Shown here in pieces: positions 35,293 through 44,255 of a stretch of DNA of 64,000 nucleotides. Origin of the DNA: Luteolibacter sp. SL250. GTDB taxonomy: Bacteria; Verrucomicrobiota; Verrucomicrobiia; Verrucomicrobiales; Akkermansiaceae. The stretch lies in the NCBI RefSeq assembly GCF_026625605.1, contig NZ_CP113054.1, forward strand, positions 3,286,001 through 3,350,000. The letters are read 5' to 3'. The notes under the pieces are model-generated. The model was not told the DNA's origin. It saw only the letters and a program-made list of their open reading frames with translations, and made no database searches. Every line of letters begins with the position of its first letter. Positions within the stretch are counted from its first letter, which is position 1. A program made the translations under genes and the position numbers.

Positions 35293-35559
35293 ATGCCGAC
35301 GAGCAAAAAGGACCTGCTGGATCTCCAGTTCATCGATGCGCGACACAAGCTCATCGAGGTGGCCGCATTTCTGGACCGCATCGACCGCCACACCGGGGAG
35401 GACGACTACCGCATCGCCGCTCTGAAAAAAACCCTGCCCATCCTGCTGGAGGATCGCCCGGACCGCGCCCGCGGCGTACTGGAGGCCCTGTCCGACCACA
35501 GCACGGAACTTTCCCATACCGCCCTGTTCCAGGGAGCCTTCGGCGCCCCCCTTCCCTGA
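35293..35559 (+). CDS. Small helical protein upstream of EboB-like hydrolase
   Basis: An 88-residue, charged, helical protein (KDLLDLQFIDARHKLIEVAA, then a HTGEDDY loop and LLEDRPDRARGVLEAL). No export signal, no cysteines, no known domain that I recognise. Its stop lies 18 bases before the hydrolase start on the same strand, and a possible -35 element TTGACC is at 35258, so the pair probably forms a two-gene operon. The even codon use and tight spacing support a real gene. Confidence 0.65.
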   Translation: MPTSKKDLLDLQFIDARHKLIEVAAFLDRIDRHTGEDDYRIAALKKTLPILLEDRPDRARGVLEALSDHSTELSHTALFQGAFGAPLP

Positions 35560-35577
35560 GACCCCACCCATTTTCCG

Positions 35578-36378
35578 ATGAAATACATCGAGCCCCACGG
35601 CCACATGGTCAGCCGGACGACGGATGACTACGAGAAACTCGCGCTCTCCGGATGTGAGGCGCTCTGCGAACCCGCATTCTGGGCCGGCTTCGACCGTTCC
35701 TCCGCGGACGGTTTCCACGACTATTTCCGCCAGCTCACCGAGTATGAACCGAAGCGCGCGGCCAAGTATGGCATCAAGCATTTCTGCTGGCTGTGCATCA
35801 ACCCGAAGGAAGCGGACGATCCGGTGTTCGCCCGGGAGGTGATGTCCCTCATCCCGCAGTTCATCGACAAGCCGAACGTGCTCGGCATCGGCGAGATCGG
35901 CCTGAACAAGAACACCCGCAGTGAGCTGACCATCTTCGAGGAGCACGTCCAGATCGCGCTGGACCACGACCTGCCGGTCCTGATCCACACGCCGCACCTG
36001 GAGGACAAGCTGAAGGGCACGAAGCTGATCCTCGACTCGCTGGCGAACTTCACGAAGATCGACCGCTCGAAGGTCATCATCGACCATGTGGAGGAACACA
36101 CCATTTCCCATGTGCTTGACGAGGGCTACTGGGCCGGGATGACCCTTTACCCGGAGAGCAAATGCAGCCCGAACCGCGCGATCGACATGCTGGAAATCTA
36201 CGGCGACGAGCGCCTGTGGCTGAACTCCGCCTGTGACTGGGGCCATTCCGACCCCCTTTCCGTGCCGAAATGCGCGCTGGAGATGAAGCGGCGGAAACAC
36301 AGCGCGGAGCAGATCGAAAAGATCCTCTACGGGAACCCCAAGGAGTTCCTGGGCCAGTGTCCGAATTTCGCTCTGTGA
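35578..36378 (+). CDS. TatD-like metal-dependent hydrolase (EboB-like)
   Basis: 266 residues of a TIM-barrel amidohydrolase. Metal ligands are visible as EPHGHMVSRTTDDY, GEIGLNKNT, VLIHTPH and IIDHVEEHT, with a late NSACDWGHSDP Asp. The TDDY and EPAFWAGFDRSS segments resemble EboB, the TatD-family member of the ebo cluster known from cyanobacteria and algae symbionts, more than DNase TatD itself. The other ebo genes (UbiA prenyltransferase, dehydroquinate-synthase-like) are not in the window. Substrate unknown. Confidence 0.82.
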   Translation: MKYIEPHGHMVSRTTDDYEKLALSGCEALCEPAFWAGFDRSSADGFHDYFRQLTEYEPKRAAKYGIKHFCWLCINPKEADDPVFAREVMSLIPQFIDKPNVLGIGEIGLNKNTRSELTIFEEHVQIALDHDLPVLIHTPHLEDKLKGTKLILDSLANFTKIDRSKVIIDHVEEHTISHVLDEGYWAGMTLYPESKCSPNRAIDMLEIYGDERLWLNSACDWGHSDPLSVPKCALEMKRRKHSAEQIEKILYGNPKEFLGQCPNFAL

Positions 36379-36405
36379 CCCTGTGGCCGTGGGCGGCCGC
36401 CCCGA

Positions 36406-37134
36406 TCATGGGTTGAGCGCGTCCCGGATGGCGGGAGAATCCAGCACGGCGAGCGCCTTTTTCTGGATCTCCGCGGCCTTCCCCTTGTCGCCGGTCTTAT
36501 CCAGCACGGTGATGATGCGGACAACCTCTCCGCTGAAGATGCGTTCGTGTGCGCCGCGTGCCGCATCCGGCACCGTGCTGGTCTTCGCATGCTCCAACCC
36601 GCGTTCATAGCCCGATTTCGCTTCGTCGAAACGCTGGTCCGGATCCCCCATGTGCTTTTTCACCAACCCGAACTCCCCCGCCTCCACCAACGTCTCCCCG
36701 GCCATCTCAACCACGGACGCGGCGAAGGCAGGCCTGGCAGCGTCCAGTTTCCTGAACAGCTCCACGGTGGCTTCCCAGTCGCCCAGGGTGCTGTTGATCG
36801 ATTCAACATCATGGAACAGCGGGCGGTTGTCCTCCCCGGCGACCAGGCGCGCCGTCTTCTCATCACGGATCTTTTTCAGCGCATCGAGGGCCTCGGGATA
36901 CTTGCGGCCGAGGGCAACCCAATCGGAGAGGGCGAAGGAAAGCCTCACCCCGTAATAGGACGGTTCCTTCTCCAATGCATGGTTATGGAACCAAATATGC
37001 CGCTCCAGTGCCTCCTTGTATTTACCTTCGCGGGTGAACTCCCTCGCCTCATCCAGCGCCTTCCGCGCCTCATCCTGGGCATGGCATGACAACATGGTGT
37101 AAAAAACAGAGATGAGGAGAAAAAGATATCGCAT
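36406..37134 (-). CDS. Exported TPR-like helical protein
   Basis: About 242 residues starting at ATG 37134. The N-terminus (LLISVFYTMLSCHAQ) is either a signal peptide cleaved after HAQ or a lipoprotein signal with Cys in MLSC, although the lipobox is poor. The rest is helical, with TPR-like pairs: KALDEAREFTREGKYKEALE, YPEALDALKKI, and a C-terminal GDKGKAAEIQKKALAVL. It has no enzyme motif. TPR proteins mediate protein contacts. It stands alone, convergent with the hydrolase gene. Confidence 0.7.
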   Translation of the reverse strand: MRYLFLLISVFYTMLSCHAQDEARKALDEAREFTREGKYKEALERHIWFHNHALEKEPSYYGVRLSFALSDWVALGRKYPEALDALKKIRDEKTARLVAGEDNRPLFHDVESINSTLGDWEATVELFRKLDAARPAFAASVVEMAGETLVEAGEFGLVKKHMGDPDQRFDEAKSGYERGLEHAKTSTVPDAARGAHERIFSGEVVRIITVLDKTGDKGKAAEIQKKALAVLDSPAIRDALNP

Positions 37135-37414
37135 GAACTGGGCTTTTACGTATGAGTTTGCGGCAGGTTGCCATACCTCCCGGAGGAAGGCAGCGGAGCG
37201 CACTCCACCCCGGATGCCTCCCGCGACGCCGTCCAGTTATCCCCGGACATGTGACGGAGTCGAGGCAAAGATGGGATCTGATAATCTAACAGAACCCGGA
37301 GATGTCTGCGGGATCAGGCACTGTCGCGCCCATCCATGTGGACGGAGATAAGTCGGAAAGAATACCGGATTCTGATTTCGACAAACACGGTATTACCGGC
37401 ATAGAGTTGCCTGC

Positions 37415-40400
37415 ATGCAAAGGTTCCGCGCCTTCCTCCTGCCCATATTGCTGCTGTTCGTTGTCGCACTGGTCGTCATCCTCATTCCCGACCGGGAACA
37501 CCCCTCCACCAATACACCGGCACGCCCGGCACCACGGGAAGTGATCTCCACGGAGATCCTCTCCAATAAGGAGCTCGCGGAATGGACCAATCCACAGCGG
37601 GCGAAGAAGTCCCCTTCCGCAGCTGAGCTTCCACGCTTGCTGGAGCTCGCCAAGGAGCGTTCCGCCACGATGAAACGGCTGATCTCCGCCGAGCCCCGGC
37701 AGGCTCTGGAGGCAGCCATCACACCGGCTGCCCATGCCGCACTGCCTGAGGAACTGAAACCGTTCTACGAGCGCCCGTTCTCGCAGACCGCCACCCTGCG
37801 GGTGCTGCCCGTCTGCGCTCCGGGAGTGAACATGGAGCCGGAGAGGACGCTGGAGATGGACGGGCGGACATGGAACGCCTCCGTGTATGGGTGGAGGAAG
37901 GGCCAAATGTCCAAGCAGGGTTCCCCGCTGGCAGGCATCACCCTGGATGGTCTGGCCGCGATCTCGGATGGGTTCTTTCAGATCGTCCCACGGGATGAAG
38001 AGGCATTTGCTTCCGCCCTGCCAATGGGGAATTTCCATCCCGACCGGGATTTCTCCACCGGTGAAGCACTCGGAGGAAACCCAATCCTGACCGTCATGGA
38101 CGGGAAACAGTACCGCTTCTCCAACGCCGCCTCCCTGGAAGAGACCAACCGGCAGCTCATCGCCCTCGAAATGCTCCCGGCTCCCAAGGCGGGCGCAAGT
38201 GTGGTGTTCGCCGCACCGGCCCCTGCGGCTGGTGGCGGCATCGACTGGGCGGCCGCCAAGGAGGAGGTCAGGATCCAGGCGAGCACCTGGACGGAAACCG
38301 CCAAGGACGTTTTCTGCATCCGCGTGGACTTCCCGAATCTGGTTGGCGCGCCTTCCTCCCAGTCGGAGCTGGCGAACCTGATGAACGGCTCCGTGGCAAG
38401 CAGCATCCTGGAGATGTCCTACGGCAAAACCACCATCAACGCCACCGTCAGTTCCGCGACGATCCGCCTGCCCCAACCAACCACTTTCTACCTGCCTGGA
38501 AAAAACAACGAACTGCATGCGGATGCATTGACCGCCTACAAGGCAGCCAACGGCGCCACCTCCCTGGACGGCTATGACATTGTGGTCGTCCACTTCGCCT
38601 CCATCGGCATGCAGGGCGGAGGCATCACCTATGGTGGTCTGGCTGATATCAATGCCAGCAGGCAGTGGCTCCAGGGCACGCTCCATTCCAGCGTGGCCAT
38701 CCACGAGTTCGGCCACAACTATGGCATCGGCCATGCCAGCTTCTGGCAGACCAGCAATGGCAGCGTGACCGGCACCGGCACCTCCGTGGAATACGGTGAC
38801 CACACCGACATCATGGGCGAAGGTCCGGTTCCGGAAGGCCATTTCCACATGCAGGCCAAACAATTCCTGAACTGGTTCCCCACCACCAATGACAACTGGC
38901 TGGACGCAACCGCCACCGGTTCAGGCACCCGCCGAATCTACCGTTTCGACTCCGCCAGCACCACCGGTGCGCTCCGTGGTGTCCGTGTGACGAAAGGAAC
39001 CAGCCCTTCCGCGGAATACTACTGGGTCGGCTACCGTCCGGGTATCCCGACACTTCCGGCTTTCCAGAACGGGGCCTATGTCATCTGGCAAAAGCCTGCC
39101 GAAACCCGTTCCTGGCTCATCGACACCACCCCGAACTCGGCTGCGGGCAAGAACGACTCCGCGGTGGCGATCGGCCGGACCTACTCCGACACCACCGCAA
39201 ACGTCCACATCACCCCCACCGCCAAGGGAGGCTCTGGTGCGGACCAGTGGATGGACGTGAACGTGCAGATCGGTCCGTTCCCGACAAACACGGCCCCTAC
39301 CGCAACCCTCACGGCCCCCCCCACTGCGGTGACCCGGGTTTCCAGCAGCTTCTCGGTCGCCGCTCTGGATGCGAATTTGGACACCCTGGCCTATTCCTGG
39401 GACTTCGGTGACGGCGCCGTCAGCCAGAATTCCCCATCGGTCACTCACCAATGGATCACGAGCGGCACCTACAACGTGACCGTCACCGTCTCTGACATGA
39501 AAGGTGGCACCGTCACCCGAACCCAGTCCGTGACCGTAACCGACCCGCTGGATACGTGGACGACGCGTACTTCCGGCACTACGGCAAATCTCCGGGACGT
39601 CGCCGCAGGCGGAGGCTCCGTGATCACCATCGGCTATGAGGGTGCGCCAATCTACAAGGGGGTTTACTCCAAATCCAACGATGGGGTCACATGGACCCGT
39701 GGCGAGATCAAATACAACACCAACCCTGTGGCGATCATCCACGATGGCACCCGATTCATCGTGGCTGCCGAGGAGTGGGATCCCCCAGCTCAGGTATGGC
39801 GCGGAGCGATCTTCACCTCTACCGACGGCACCAGTTGGACCCGCCGTCACTTCGGCGGGCCTGAACTTACGGCGGTCGCAGCAGGTGGCGGTGCCTACGT
39901 GGCGGTCGGGAACAACGGCACGGCATTGTACTCGGCGGATTCCGTCACCTGGACTCCGGTGACCAGTGGAACGACCATGAACTTCAAGGACGTCGCCTGG
40001 GGCGGTGGCCGCTTTGTCGCCGGAGCCGGCAACATCTACTACCCCGGTCCTTACGTGCGTGCGGTGCTCTCCTCCACCAATGGCCAGACCTGGGTTAACA
40101 ATGATACCGCCGGTCTCCCCTACCTCACGGAGATAACTGAAGTTGAGTACATCAACGGCCGCTTCATCGCCGGTGGATGGAATGTGGGCATCCGCAAATC
40201 AACCGACCTCGGGGTGACTTTCTCCGCCGTGGAAGGCAGTCTCAAGGATATCGCGGGCCTCGCCCATGGTAACGGAACCTATCTGGCCGTGGGTATTGAT
40301 CTGGAAGTGGATCTTGATCCGGGAGAGGGTGTTGTTAGGCCTGATGTGAACATGGTGTCGGCCGATGGGGAGAGCTGGATATCACTCAGCACGGAGGCAC

Positions 40401-40867
40401 AGAACGATCGGAATGACCTCATCTTCTTCAACAACACGTTCATCACCGTGGGCAATGGCGGCACTATCCGCCAGTCCGGCATCGTCGCCCCCGCCCTCAC
40501 CGGCTTCGCGGCATGGACACAGACCCACTTCCCCGACGCTCCTCCGCTGTCCGGACCAAACGACGACTTCGATGGTGACGGAGTGAAGAACCTGGCGGAA
40601 TACGCCATGGGCACCCTCCCCAAGGACGCCACCAGCCGGGCAAACATCACCGCCGTCAAACAGGGAGCCACGATGATCCTCACCATCCCACGTGACCCCA
40701 CCGTCACCGGAGTGACGATCACAGGCACCACTTCGACCACACTGGGTTCCTCCACCTGGACGAGCACCGGAGTGACCGTCCTGGAAGATTCCGCATCTCA
40801 GTTCAGGGCCTCCATCCCGGTTGGAGCCGGAAAGGCATTCCTGCGGGCGGAATTCTCAGCCCCGTGA
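37415..40867 (+). CDS. Large secreted metzincin protease with PKD and beta-propeller domains
   Basis: 1150 residues. An N-terminal membrane helix (LLPILLLFVVALVVILI) anchors or exports it. The zinc site is HEXXHXXGXXH: H430, E431, H434 and H440 in HEFGHNYGIGH, followed by a Met turn in HTDIMGEG, as in the gametolysin (M11) family. After the protease come a PKD domain (YSWDFGDGAVS, HQWITSGTYNVTVTV), then BNR-like propeller repeats (SNDGVTWTR, STDGTSWTR, SADSVTWTP, STNGQTWV) and a calcium motif DDFDGDGVKNLAEYA near the end. A role in breaking down external protein is likely. Confidence 0.88.
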   Translation: MQRFRAFLLPILLLFVVALVVILIPDREHPSTNTPARPAPREVISTEILSNKELAEWTNPQRAKKSPSAAELPRLLELAKERSATMKRLISAEPRQALEAAITPAAHAALPEELKPFYERPFSQTATLRVLPVCAPGVNMEPERTLEMDGRTWNASVYGWRKGQMSKQGSPLAGITLDGLAAISDGFFQIVPRDEEAFASALPMGNFHPDRDFSTGEALGGNPILTVMDGKQYRFSNAASLEETNRQLIALEMLPAPKAGASVVFAAPAPAAGGGIDWAAAKEEVRIQASTWTETAKDVFCIRVDFPNLVGAPSSQSELANLMNGSVASSILEMSYGKTTINATVSSATIRLPQPTTFYLPGKNNELHADALTAYKAANGATSLDGYDIVVVHFASIGMQGGGITYGGLADINASRQWLQGTLHSSVAIHEFGHNYGIGHASFWQTSNGSVTGTGTSVEYGDHTDIMGEGPVPEGHFHMQAKQFLNWFPTTNDNWLDATATGSGTRRIYRFDSASTTGALRGVRVTKGTSPSAEYYWVGYRPGIPTLPAFQNGAYVIWQKPAETRSWLIDTTPNSAAGKNDSAVAIGRTYSDTTANVHITPTAKGGSGADQWMDVNVQIGPFPTNTAPTATLTAPPTAVTRVSSSFSVAALDANLDTLAYSWDFGDGAVSQNSPSVTHQWITSGTYNVTVTVSDMKGGTVTRTQSVTVTDPLDTWTTRTSGTTANLRDVAAGGGSVITIGYEGAPIYKGVYSKSNDGVTWTRGEIKYNTNPVAIIHDGTRFIVAAEEWDPPAQVWRGAIFTSTDGTSWTRRHFGGPELTAVAAGGGAYVAVGNNGTALYSADSVTWTPVTSGTTMNFKDVAWGGGRFVAGAGNIYYPGPYVRAVLSSTNGQTWVNNDTAGLPYLTEITEVEYINGRFIAGGWNVGIRKSTDLGVTFSAVEGSLKDIAGLAHGNGTYLAVGIDLEVDLDPGEGVVRPDVNMVSADGESWISLSTEAQNDRNDLIFFNNTFITVGNGGTIRQSGIVAPALTGFAAWTQTHFPDAPPLSGPNDDFDGDGVKNLAEYAMGTLPKDATSRANITAVKQGATMILTIPRDPTVTGVTITGTTSTTLGSSTWTSTGVTVLEDSASQFRASIPVGAGKAFLRAEFSAP

Positions 40868-40904
40868 TGACTTGCGGGATTTTCCCGCGATCAGGATTCC
40901 ACCG

Positions 40905-40940
40905 AAGTCCTCCGAGCCGCGATGCGGCCGGGGGACTTTT
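40905..40940 (+). terminator. Intrinsic terminator after the metzincin gene
   Basis: A 15-bp stem (left arm 40905-40920, loop GAT, right arm 40924-40938) with one bulged A and one G-U pair is followed by T residues, 38 bases after the stop. A second smaller hairpin (GCGGGA-TTT-TCCCGC) lies at 40874-40888. They separate this gene from the convergent peptidase gene. Confidence 0.7.
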
Positions 40941-40943
40941 CCG

Positions 40944-42239
40944 TCAGGCCCCGCGCGCCATCAGTTCCTCGATCTCATCCGCTTCGATGGGGATCGAGGC
41001 CATCAGATCGATGTTGGAGTGCTTTCCAATGAGGACGTTGTTCTCCAATCTCACGCCCAGTCCTTCTTCGCGGATATAGATGCCCGGCTCGATGGTGAAG
41101 ACCATTCCTTCCGCGACAGCCTCACCCGGAGGGGCCACGTCATGAACGTCCAGCCCCAGGTGGTGGGAGGTGCCGTGCATGAAGTAGCGTTTCACCAATG
41201 GCTTGTCCGGTCCCTGTTCCTTGGCCTCCGCCACATCGATGAGGCCCAGGTGGATGAGCTCCGCCTCCATGATGGACAGGATCTGCTTCTGATAGTCCGC
41301 CGGATGCACTCCGGGACGCAACAGTTGGTTGGCAGCGCGCAGGACGCGGAGGACGGCGTCATAGACGGCGCGCTGCCGCGGAGCGAAGCGTCCGTTGACA
41401 GGCACGGTGCGCGTCATGTCGGAGTTCCAACCCGCGTATTCCGCGGCCACATCCATCAGGATGAGGTCCCCCTCCCGGCAGATCCGGTCATTCTTGATGT
41501 AGTGGAGGACACATGCGCTTTTCCCCGAAGCGATGATAGGGGTGTAGGCGAATCCTTTCGAACCCCGGCGGAGGAATTCGTGCATGAATTCGGCCTCGAT
41601 CTCCCATTCGCCCACTCCCGGACGGATGAAGTCCAGCGAGCGGCGGAATCCCGCCTCCGTGATGGCGCACGCCTTTGAAATGATGGAAATTTCCTGCGGC
41701 TGCTTCACCATCCGCACGCGGTGCATCAGGGGTGCCAGCCGCTCATAGCGGTGCAGCGGGTAACGGAGCTGGCATTCCTTGATGAAGCGGGCATTCCGCG
41801 TCTCCACCTCCACCACCGCGCGCAGATGCTCGTTGGTCGCCAGATAGATGTGGTCCGCCTGCGGCACCAGGCGGTGGAGTATTCCCTGGAAATTTCCCGT
41901 CCACTCGATGCGGGAGATTCCCGTCCGCTTCGCAGCCTCCTCCTTGGTGAGCTTCTCCCCTTCCCAAATGGCGATTTCCTCGCTGGTTTCCCTGACGAAA
42001 AGGATCTCCCGGTCCCGGCTCTCCTGGGCGTCCGGCATCAGGATCAGGATGGTTTCCTCCTGGTCCAGGCCGGTGAGATGGAAAAGGTCGTTCTGCTGGC
42101 GGAACGCCATCGTCCCATCCGCGTTCGTGGGATAGATGTCGTTCGAATGGATGATGACGATGCTGCCAGGCTTCAGCAGTCCGCGCAGACGGTTGCGGTT
42201 GGCGACGAACAACTCCGGATCGATGGGTTCCACTCTCAC
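40944..42239 (-). CDS. pepP: Aminopeptidase P family metallopeptidase
   Basis: About 431 residues. The N-terminal domain has the creatinase-like pattern FRQQNDLFHLTGL; the C-terminal pita-bread fold binds two metals through LMDVAAEYAGWNSDMTRT, HGTSHHLGLDVHD, TIEPGIY and GVRLENNVLI. It removes N-terminal residues before proline in peptides, in the cytoplasm. I place the start at GTG 42239, because an intrinsic terminator of the upstream operon lies just before it; an open frame to 42353 would run back through that terminator and into the preceding gene. Confidence 0.9.
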   Translation of the reverse strand: MRVEPIDPELFVANRNRLRGLLKPGSIVIIHSNDIYPTNADGTMAFRQQNDLFHLTGLDQEETILILMPDAQESRDREILFVRETSEEIAIWEGEKLTKEEAAKRTGISRIEWTGNFQGILHRLVPQADHIYLATNEHLRAVVEVETRNARFIKECQLRYPLHRYERLAPLMHRVRMVKQPQEISIISKACAITEAGFRRSLDFIRPGVGEWEIEAEFMHEFLRRGSKGFAYTPIIASGKSACVLHYIKNDRICREGDLILMDVAAEYAGWNSDMTRTVPVNGRFAPRQRAVYDAVLRVLRAANQLLRPGVHPADYQKQILSIMEAELIHLGLIDVAEAKEQGPDKPLVKRYFMHGTSHHLGLDVHDVAPPGEAVAEGMVFTIEPGIYIREEGLGVRLENNVLIGKHSNIDLMASIPIEADEIEELMARGA

Positions 42240-42272
42240 AAGCGGATCATCGGATGGACCTTCCTCCGTCCG

Positions 42273-42316
42273 CAACAAACAAAACCGGTGGGTCCGAAAC
42301 GGACGGACCTCACCGG
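42273..42316 (-). terminator. Intrinsic terminator of the coiled-coil operon
   Basis: A 12-bp stem (42285-42296 with 42304-42316, one bulge, loop AAACGGA) is followed on the minus strand by TTTTGTTTGTTG. It starts ten bases after the stop of the last coiled-coil gene and marks the end of that operon. Confidence 0.8.
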
Positions 42317-42325
42317 CTTCCTGCT

Positions 42326-42886
42326 TCAGTGCCAGAGGAACCGTTCGTTCCACTTCTCATCAAGATCCTCCGCCAACACACGTGCGGAACCGAATTCGTG
42401 ACGGATTTCAAGGCCTTCCGAAGTCACCTTCTTGATGACCACCTGTGAATACTCCCTGCCGCTTTTCAGGCGAAGCACATCGATTTTCTCATCCTCCGCC
42501 GCACCACGCACGGAACCCACGTACTGCTCCCGGTAACCGGAGAACGCACGTTCCTGCTCCTCCACGGAGGCTTTCAGGGCTCCGTGCTGGTCGCGCAGGC
42601 CGGCCAGCTTGGCCGCCAGTTCATCCCCCCCCGCTTTGGCGGCCTTGTATTTTTCGTCGGTAGCGGTGCGGCCGGAGTTTTCCCTCCATTTTTCGTTGGT
42701 CCGGTCCAGTTCGTCCCTCAGGACTTCGATGATCTGGCTGTCATCCGCAAACGTCTTCTCGGCATCCGTCTTGCGGTTGGATGCTTCCGAGCGCTTTTCC
42801 ATGACCAGCGCCAATCCGGTGGCCACCACGGTGAGGGCCACCAAACCGCCTACGAAAGTGAGGATTCCTCCACGGTCTTCGAACAT
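42326..42886 (-). CDS. Membrane-anchored coiled-coil protein, shared C-terminal module (operon gene 4)
   Basis: 186 residues: a membrane helix (residues 9-28, GGLVALTVVATGLALVM), a long coiled coil (35-115) and a C-terminal module of about 70 residues. This module reads FSGYREQYVGSVR, LRLKSGREYSQVVIKKVT, GLEIRHEFGSARVLAEDL and ends WNERF. The same ordered pattern is in the products at 42899 and 44256. It resembles a small beta-barrel that I know only as an uncharacterised module of PVC proteins. Last gene of a four-gene operon that ends in a clear terminator. No enzymatic residue pattern is evident; a structural or regulatory envelope role is inferred. Confidence 0.7.
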   Translation of the reverse strand: MFEDRGGILTFVGGLVALTVVATGLALVMEKRSEASNRKTDAEKTFADDSQIIEVLRDELDRTNEKWRENSGRTATDEKYKAAKAGGDELAAKLAGLRDQHGALKASVEEQERAFSGYREQYVGSVRGAAEDEKIDVLRLKSGREYSQVVIKKVTSEGLEIRHEFGSARVLAEDLDEKWNERFLWH

Positions 42887-42898
42887 AATATTGGTGGG

Positions 42899-43864
42899 TC
42901 AGCGTTGTTGCCTCTTGAGTTGGTGAAGTTCCATGGTGGCCTTGGCGATCTCCCGCTCCTTGGTGGAGATGCGCATGCGCATCTCCTTCACCTTGGCCAT
43001 GCCGTTGACTCCCCGGGCGCGTTCCGCGCTCTCCTGCTCCTGGACCTTGACCGCAGCGGCCTGCAACTGACCCCACTGGGTCTTCAGCCTTGCAAGCTGG
43101 ATTTCCTTGGCGGTGACGAGACGGCGGATCTGCTCACTCCCTTCCGCGGTCGCGGGATCCTTCAGGACTTCCGCAGGAGCCTCCGGCTCATCCGCCGCCA
43201 CGGCATCCGCACCGGTGTTTCCGGCCAAAGACCTTTCATACATCTCGCGCTCCGCCTGCTCCCGGGCCAGGGCTTCCGCCTTTTCCTTCGGGTCGAACTG
43301 GAAACGTTGCTGCCATTCTTCGGTCAGCTCTTCATAGGTGATGCGCTTGCTGCCATCCCTGTGGCGGATGCTGATCCCCACCTCGGTGACCTCGCGGATC
43401 TCCACATCCACATACTCGGAGCCGGAAACCGTCTTCAGTGTGGGGAACTTCTCGCCCACCGCATCCTCGCGCACCTGCGTGCGGAAGCCGGTGCGGTAGT
43501 CCAGGAACTCCTTTTCCAGAGTCACGGTGTCGGCGATGATCTTTGACATCTGCGCCTCCAAAACGCCGATCTTCTCCTTGGTGGCGGCGGCTTCCGCGCT
43601 CAGGACGTCCGCTTTCTTTCCTGCTTGAGCGCCCTTCTTCGAGTTCTCCAGCGTCGTGTTGTCGTGGGCGATCTGCACCTGCAGCGACTCGATTTCGTCC
43701 GCTTGCTCGCGGACCACATACTCGATCGAACTCCCTCCTCCCTGCATTTCCTTGTCAAAGACGAAGACATAGATCCCACCGAATCCACCGATGACGAGCA
43801 ACGCCATCAGCAATCCCACCACACCCGGCCCGCGGCCGCTCGACATCAAATCTCCGAATGACAT
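42899..43864 (-). CDS. Membrane-anchored coiled-coil protein with shared module (operon gene 3)
   Basis: 321 residues. A membrane helix at 15-37 (VVGLLMALLVIGGFGGIYVF), a coiled coil to about 120, the shared module at about 120-195 (FLDYRTGFRTQVRE, VSGSEYVDVEIREVTE, ISIRHRDGSKRITYEEL, EWQQRFQF), then a second, highly charged helical stretch to the end (ERARGVNGMAKVKEMRMRI). Glu/Lys/Arg-rich coils on both sides of the module set it apart from its paralogues. It lies 12 bases from gene 4 and 34 bases from gene 2, on one strand. Function unknown. Confidence 0.72.
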   Translation of the reverse strand: MSFGDLMSSGRGPGVVGLLMALLVIGGFGGIYVFVFDKEMQGGGSSIEYVVREQADEIESLQVQIAHDNTTLENSKKGAQAGKKADVLSAEAAATKEKIGVLEAQMSKIIADTVTLEKEFLDYRTGFRTQVREDAVGEKFPTLKTVSGSEYVDVEIREVTEVGISIRHRDGSKRITYEELTEEWQQRFQFDPKEKAEALAREQAEREMYERSLAGNTGADAVAADEPEAPAEVLKDPATAEGSEQIRRLVTAKEIQLARLKTQWGQLQAAAVKVQEQESAERARGVNGMAKVKEMRMRISTKEREIAKATMELHQLKRQQR

Positions 43865-43898
43865 GTGAATCTTTGGTTGAAAGTTGGAACAAAGGCGA

Positions 43899-44219
43899 TC
43901 ACCGGATCACATACTTGCGTTTGTACTCCTCGAAATCTTTCTGCACGGACTCCTTTTTCGCTTCGAGATCCTTGATCTCGCTCTCCAGCTTGATGATTTC
44001 CGCCTGCTGCTTCTTGGTCTCCTCTTCGATGGTGGCGAGGTCAGCCGCCCGGTCAGGAGGGAGGTCCTTGAGGCGCTCCTCGAGAACGGCCAGTTCCCCT
44101 CTCAGCTTGGTGATCTCCAAGGCTTGTTGATCCCGCTTCCGGACCATCTCCGGAGAATCACAGGAACAGAGCAGGGCGGCGGAGGCGGCCACGGCGGCAT
44201 AAAGTGTGGTGGATTTCAT
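43899..44219 (-). CDS. Coiled-coil lipoprotein lacking the shared module (operon gene 2)
   Basis: 106 residues. The signal AAVAASAALLCSCDSPEM has a lipobox (LCSC) with the lipidated Cys followed by Asp, which in Gram-negatives often retains the protein in the inner membrane. The rest is one heptad-rich coil (EITKLRGELAVLEERL, KKQQAEIIKLESEI) ending FEEYKRKYVIR. This end matches the beginning of the shared module of the other three products, which then continues for 60 residues there but not here. It may pair with their coils. lgt is present elsewhere in the window. Confidence 0.68.
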   Translation of the reverse strand: MKSTTLYAAVAASAALLCSCDSPEMVRKRDQQALEITKLRGELAVLEERLKDLPPDRAADLATIEEETKKQQAEIIKLESEIKDLEAKKESVQKDFEEYKRKYVIR

Positions 44220-44255
44220 GATGTTGGATGGAAAATCTGGGATGAACTGCCGGAG

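Noticed and set aside
37358..37400. AATACCG / CGGTATT inverted repeat before the metzincin gene
   Set aside because: Only seven bases with a wide gap; expected by chance and not clearly placed relative to a promoter.
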